From assembly GCA_959601045.1 (NCBI GenBank), contig CAUGNZ010000053.1, positions 1 through 8,839 of the forward strand: 8,839 bases of DNA. The letters run 5' to 3'. The first letter of the stretch is position 1, and each line of letters begins with the position of its first letter. Made by a program: the position numbers and the translations under genes. Source of the stretch: an uncultured Collinsella sp. GTDB lineage: Bacteria > Actinomycetota > Coriobacteriia > Coriobacteriales > Coriobacteriaceae. Shown piece after piece: positions 5,870 to 8,839 of the stretch. Under the pieces are notes generated by a model. It was not told the origin of the DNA. It did no database searches and saw only the letters and a list, made by a program, of their open reading frames with translations.

Positions 5870-6786
5870 AGGAGACCGTTGTCCTGAAGGACCTTCTTAA
5901 TCGCCTCGACGTTCTCGCCGGTCATGGCCTTCACCGGGCGCGGCATGGTCGGGCTGTCGAAGATACCCATGAGGTTCATAGCGGTCTTGAAGGCGCCGAC
6001 GCCACCGGCATAGCCCTGGACGCCCGAGGTGACGTCCCAGATGTGCGAAATCTCATTGAGGCGATCCTGCTCGGCCTTGACGGTAGCCCAGTCGCCGGCC
6101 TGAGCGGCCTTCCACTGACGCACGTAGCCCTCGGGCTCAACGTTGGCGAGACCCGGGACGGAGCCGTCGGCGCCACCAAGGTAAGCGCCATCGACAACAA
6201 CCTCGTGACCGGTGAGGATGCTCATCGGATGGCCGTTCTTCTCGTTCTCCTGGACGAGGTAGCGGAACGAGATGTCATCACCCGAGGAATCCTTGACGCC
6301 AGCAAGGACGCCCTCGGCGCCGAGCTTGGCAAGGAGCTTCCAGGGGAGCTTGGTGTGGACGCAGACGGGGATGTCGTAGGCGAAGATGGGCAGGTCGAGC
6401 TCCTCATGCAGGATGCGGAAGTGCTCCTCGACCTCGGTCATACCCTGCAGGGCATAGAACGGGCAGGTGGCGACGAGCGCATCGGCGCCCAGCTCCTGAG
6501 CGACCTTGCCGTGCTCGATCATGCGCTCGGTCTCGGTATCGATGATGCCGACCAGAACAGGCACGCGGTGATCGACGATGCGCACGGCCTCGGCGATGAT
6601 CTGACGGCGACGCTCGTCGGTGGAGAAGACGACCTCGCCCGAGGAGCCCAGGAAGAACAGGCCGTCGACGCCGGCGTCGATCATGCGGTTGATGCTGCGC
6701 TCAAAGGAAGCAACGTCGAGCTGGTGATCTTCGGTATCGGGAACAACGACGGGAGGGATAACGCCGGTGAATTTCTGAGTTGCCAC
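5866..6786 (-). CDS. nanA: DapA-superfamily aldolase, probable N-acetylneuraminate lyase
   Basis: Class I (Schiff-base) aldolase, predicted to split N-acetylneuraminate into ManNAc and pyruvate in the cytosol. The protein is 306 residues from a GTG start at 6786, chosen because AAGGAG lies 6 nt upstream; the open frame further up encodes nothing family-like. The pyruvate-binding GSSGE is at 47-51, the catalytic Tyr137 is in FAYDIP and the Schiff-base Lys165 is in GVKDSSGD, the same numbers as E. coli NanA. GGADGSVPGLANV follows near 204-216. Specificity is less sure: where E. coli NanA has Asp191, Glu192 and Ser208 contacting sialic acid, this protein seems to have Glu195, Val196 and Gly212. 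The nanK and nanE neighbours are the main reason for the nanA call. Dihydrodipicolinate synthase or another keto-acid aldolase is possible. Confidence 0.72.
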   Translation of the reverse strand: MATQKFTGVIPPVVVPDTEDHQLDVASFERSINRMIDAGVDGLFFLGSSGEVVFSTDERRRQIIAEAVRIVDHRVPVLVGIIDTETERMIEHGKVAQELGADALVATCPFYALQGMTEVEEHFRILHEELDLPIFAYDIPVCVHTKLPWKLLAKLGAEGVLAGVKDSSGDDISFRYLVQENEKNGHPMSILTGHEVVVDGAYLGGADGSVPGLANVEPEGYVRQWKAAQAGDWATVKAEQDRLNEISHIWDVTSGVQGYAGGVGAFKTAMNLMGIFDSPTMPRPVKAMTGENVEAIKKVLQDNGLL

Positions 6787-6792
6787 AAGAAT

Positions 6793-6798
6793 CTCCTT
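6793..6798 (-). promoter_or_regulatory. nanA: Ribosome binding site fixing the GTG start of nanA
   Basis: Minus-strand AAGGAG, 6 nt before GTG at 6786. It outweighs the TTG one codon earlier and the longer open frame, and places the family's conserved opening KFTGVIPP right at the N-terminus. Confidence 0.8.
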
Positions 6799-6854
6799 AG
6801 TTGTCTGGCGGGCAGCCCTATGCCGCCCACTCTTGTTGGCAGTGTCCAGGCCGC

Positions 6855-7706
6855 CTAGGCCAAAGAACACGGATAGAACGTTTGGTTAAAGAAGTCGACG
6901 ACTTCGTTTTCGAACGCATTGATGCGCTCATGAGCGTATTTGGCATAGATGATATGCCTCCGGTCACACTCAAGACCGTTGAATACGGCAAACTGGCCCT
7001 TGGGATCGCTCACGGTATCCATAAGCGATGTGCCCATGAGCACCGATCCGCGCACCCGAGACGACAGCGCCTCGAGGCCGCCAGGAAGCGGATTGGCAAC
7101 CGCCGTGCAGGCGAGGCCCCGCTCGTCCAGAGCAGAAACCGCCAGCGCGACTCCGCCGCCAAGACCCTCGCCCCATGCAAAGATGCGGTCGGGGTCCATG
7201 CCATCAAGATTGCGCGCCACCTTCGCCATCGCGCAACCCCAACGGACGCGCTTGACAAAAGCGGGCGAAGCAATCCCCCGCTGCAGGTCGTCCGCACCAG
7301 CGACATCGTCATCCAGCGCGAGGACGGCATACCCCATGGCGGCAAATCTCGTCATGTGATGCCAGCCGCGCACAGGCCGATCGATGTCGTGGAACATCAG
7401 GCACAGCGGCACGCGCTTAGATACTCGGACACGACCAACAGGCTCAATCAAGCGAGCGTGGACCGCATCGTCACCGAGCTCAAAGGAAACCTCCGAGTAA
7501 CGAGCGCAGGGGTTAACAAAGTCAATCGCCGTAATGGCCAGGCCTTGAATCTCAAGATTCGAAGCGCATGCCTCTAAATCAGAAACATCTGCTTGGACAT
7601 CGCCGTGCCAGTCCCGATATTCTGCGAGCCTTGATGAAACCGTTCCAGGAATTCCCACGAGCCCGGGGACAATCAGCTCGTCAACATTGCTCTCGCACTT
7701 AGACAT
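6855..7706 (-). CDS. CE7 (acetyl xylan esterase-like) paralogue without catalytic serine, probable pseudoenzyme
   Basis: An alpha/beta-hydrolase-fold protein of 283 residues, related to the neighbouring CE7 esterase but altered at its active site. The shared scaffold is visible: AAMGYAVLALD (122-132), then DRIFAWGEGLGGGVALA, and MDTVSDPKGQFAVFNGLECDRRH (229-251). The nucleophile elbow, GASQGGG in the neighbour, reads GEGLGGG here, so the serine is Gly181. The oxyanion segment HGY is HDI (106-108), the GQGG element is gone, and about 40 residues after the elbow are missing. The acid (Asp230) and histidine (His259 in YAHE) remain. The start is the ATG at 7706, with GGGAGG 8 nt upstream, overlapping the upstream esterase by 8 bp. 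The intact frame argues against simple decay. It may be a regulatory or structural partner of the active esterase, or a sugar-binding protein; its function is unknown. Confidence 0.82.
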   Translation of the reverse strand: MSKCESNVDELIVPGLVGIPGTVSSRLAEYRDWHGDVQADVSDLEACASNLEIQGLAITAIDFVNPCARYSEVSFELGDDAVHARLIEPVGRVRVSKRVPLCLMFHDIDRPVRGWHHMTRFAAMGYAVLALDDDVAGADDLQRGIASPAFVKRVRWGCAMAKVARNLDGMDPDRIFAWGEGLGGGVALAVSALDERGLACTAVANPLPGGLEALSSRVRGSVLMGTSLMDTVSDPKGQFAVFNGLECDRRHIIYAKYAHERINAFENEVVDFFNQTFYPCSLA

Positions 7707-8676
7707 GAGCCTCCCCTCCCTCACAGAAAAACGAAATGATCAGATCGTCAAAATCCTGAATCTCCTCGTGGCCAAAGCCCTCAAAGAACTCATGACGCTT
7801 ATCGCAGGACAGGTTGTTGTACACCGCAAACTGCGTTGCCGGCGGACAGACGATATCGGCCGTGCCCGTGCCAAACAGCACGGGGCACTTGACCATGGGG
7901 GCAAAATTCTTGGAATCGAAGTACGCCAGCTTGGCATAGGCTTCCTCGATACGAGTCGAGTCCTCGTCAAACCAACGCGACCAATAGCGCAGACCCTCGT
8001 AGGCAATATCGTCGGCGTCCAGATCCCAAACCAGGCGGAAGTCCGACAAGAAGGGATAGAGGATGGCGGCGCGATTGATAAGCTCGCTGTTAAGTGCGCA
8101 GGTCGCAATGCCCAAACCGCCGCCCTGCGATGCGCCGTTCACAAATACGCGGGTAAGATCGATGCCCTCGAGCTCGCGAACGATACGGCACAGAATACGG
8201 ATATCCTGATGTAGACGGACATAGTAGAGGTTGGCAGGGTCGCCGTCGATACCGGCGACGATATGGCCCGCGACCGTCGTGCCCTCAAATCCACCAATGT
8301 CCTCGGAGGGGCCTCCTTGGCCAGGGCAGTCGAGGGCGATGAGCGCCATGCCCATGCCCGCAAACGACGCCTGCTCGAACCAGCTACGGCTTGCACCCGG
8401 ATAGCCGTGGAACTGTAGCACCAGCGGCACGGGCTCGTCCGAGACGGGCTTAAGGTACTTGGCATGCAGGCGGGCGCCGCACATGCCGGTATACCAGAGG
8501 TCAAAAAACTGGCAGGTCGCGGAATCCGCAACCGAAGCCGCCTCAATCGCGTAGTCGAGCTCGACGGCGTCGGCCTCGGCCATGCGGTCCTTCCAAAAGA
8601 GATCGAAATCCGATGGACGGGGCATAGCGCCTCGATATTCACCAAATTGCTGTTGTAGCTCCTGAGCACTTGGCAT
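7699..8676 (-). CDS. CE7 family acetyl esterase (acetyl xylan esterase / cephalosporin-C deacetylase type)
   Basis: Predicted cytosolic alpha/beta-hydrolase that removes O-acetyl groups from small sugars; the protein has no signal peptide. From the ATG at 8676 it has 325 residues, normal for the family. The triad is Ser183 in GASQGGG, Asp274 in GTADIVCPP and His303 in FGHEE. HGYPG (90-94) supplies the oxyanion region. The usual RGQ motif reads PGQ (118-120), with Arg lost. An in-frame TTG at 8691 would add five residues; ATG is preferred on family length, although the upstream AAAGG is then about 15 nt away. It follows an ABC transporter gene and overlaps the degenerate CE7 gene by 8 bp. In this operon the likeliest substrate is an O-acetylated sialic acid or its products, but that is inference; xylo-oligosaccharide acetates are the textbook substrates. 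Confidence 0.9.
   Translation of the reverse strand: MPSAQELQQQFGEYRGAMPRPSDFDLFWKDRMAEADAVELDYAIEAASVADSATCQFFDLWYTGMCGARLHAKYLKPVSDEPVPLVLQFHGYPGASRSWFEQASFAGMGMALIALDCPGQGGPSEDIGGFEGTTVAGHIVAGIDGDPANLYYVRLHQDIRILCRIVRELEGIDLTRVFVNGASQGGGLGIATCALNSELINRAAILYPFLSDFRLVWDLDADDIAYEGLRYWSRWFDEDSTRIEEAYAKLAYFDSKNFAPMVKCPVLFGTGTADIVCPPATQFAVYNNLSCDKRHEFFEGFGHEEIQDFDDLIISFFCEGGEAHV
7710..7722 (-). promoter_or_regulatory. Ribosome binding site of the CE7 pseudoenzyme gene, inside the esterase gene
   Basis: A purine run with GGGAGG and GGAGG lies 3-8 nt before the ATG at 7706. It falls within the last codons of the upstream esterase, so translation of the two proteins is probably coupled. It favours this ATG over the in-frame start six codons earlier. 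Confidence 0.75.
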
Positions 8677-8712
8677 GGCTCGTGAACCCAACCTTTCGAA
8701 ATCGCAACGGAG

Positions 8713-8740
8713 GTGCGCCCGGTAAGGGAACCGGGCGCAC
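8713..8740 (-). terminator. Strong hairpin between ABC transporter gene and esterase gene
   Basis: A perfect 11-bp GC-rich stem, GTGCGCCCGGT (8713-8723) with ACCGGGCGCAC (8730-8740), encloses a 6-nt loop. It begins 16 nt after the ABC gene's stop codon and ends 36 nt before the esterase ATG. No T-run follows on either strand, so it may be a weak or U-less terminator that lowers expression of the downstream enzymes, or a 3'-end stabiliser. Confidence 0.55.
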
Positions 8741-8756
8741 GGGAGGGAAAGCGAGG

Positions 8757-8839
8757 CTACTCGCCGAGCTTGGGATGCAGCAGCGACGGCGCAGCACCGA
8801 GCAGCATCTTGGTGTAGGGGTCCTGAGGGTGCTGGAAGA
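8757..8839 (-). CDS. Opp/Dpp-type ABC transporter ATP-binding protein, C-terminal end only
   Basis: Only the last 26 residues lie in the window, ending at a TAG (8757-8759). They include HPQDPYTKMLLGAAPSLLHP, which matches the oligo_HPY C-terminal extension of OppD/OppF/DppD/DppF ATPases (typically HPxHPYT followed by LL.A.P). Such a protein hydrolyses ATP on the inner face of the membrane to drive uptake of peptides or, in some cases, sugars. Some actinobacteria, such as bifidobacteria, are reported to import sialic acid through ABC systems of this type. Its place at the head of the nan cluster fits that role. Whether the cargo is sialic acid or peptides cannot be told from this fragment. 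The call rests on a short but characteristic motif. Confidence 0.72.
   Translation of the reverse strand, partial: FQHPQDPYTKMLLGAAPSLLHPKLGE

Noticed and set aside
6787..6854. Hairpin in the spacer between the CE7 pseudoenzyme gene and nanA
   Set aside because: Arms GGGCGGCA and TGCCCGCC pair only with two central mismatches and there is no T-run; ordinary for this GC content.
5851..6858. 335-codon plus-strand open frame antisense to nanA
   Set aside because: Opposite a conserved aldolase with an intact active site; the translation is acidic and repetitive, with no family features.
6855..7706. Decayed pseudogene instead of a real gene
   Set aside because: No frameshift or internal stop, a strong ribosome site, translational overlap, and conserved Asp, His and C-terminal scaffold; a pseudoenzyme fits better than a pseudogene.

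Overview
The window is a high-GC bacterial chromosome segment with every convincing gene on the minus strand. The gene content, the protein sequences and the AT-rich control regions set in GC-rich coding DNA point to a gut actinobacterium of class Coriobacteriia, most likely Collinsella or a close relative. That placement is inference from remembered sequence style, since no search was possible. In the direction of transcription the order is: end of an Opp-type ABC transporter ATPase, CE7 acetyl esterase, degenerate CE7 paralogue, nanA-like aldolase, nanK, nanE, rapZ, whiA, gap and the first part of pgk.

Region 1 (about 3900-8839) looks like a sialic acid (or related amino sugar) catabolic operon. 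The ABC ATPase tail would belong to an uptake system. A CE7 esterase could remove O-acetyl groups. The DapA-superfamily aldolase would split N-acetylneuraminate to ManNAc and pyruvate. The ROK kinase would phosphorylate ManNAc, and NanE would epimerise ManNAc-6-P to GlcNAc-6-P. Two features stand out. First, the second CE7 protein has lost its catalytic serine, its oxyanion region and about 40 residues after the nucleophile motif, yet keeps an intact frame and overlaps the active esterase gene by 8 bp. Second, the two spacers inside the operon carry large inverted repeats: a 110-nt one that begins at the nanA stop codon, and a 98-nt one built around a cUUCGg tetraloop hairpin in front of nanE.

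Region 2 (about 1944-3850) holds rapZ and whiA, 6 bp apart. A hairpin with a T-rich tail separates them from nanE. The gene usually found between these two, yvcK, is missing. Region 3 (1-1943) is lower glycolysis. gap has its own AT-rich promoter region with a 14-bp perfect palindrome, then a strong Rho-independent terminator and a second hairpin before pgk. Amino sugar breakdown therefore sits directly beside the trunk glycolytic genes that its carbon would feed.

No tRNA, rRNA, CRISPR array, insertion sequence or plus-strand gene could be supported. No stretch longer than 300 bases lacks a gene; the longest gap is the 193-bp whiA-gap spacer.
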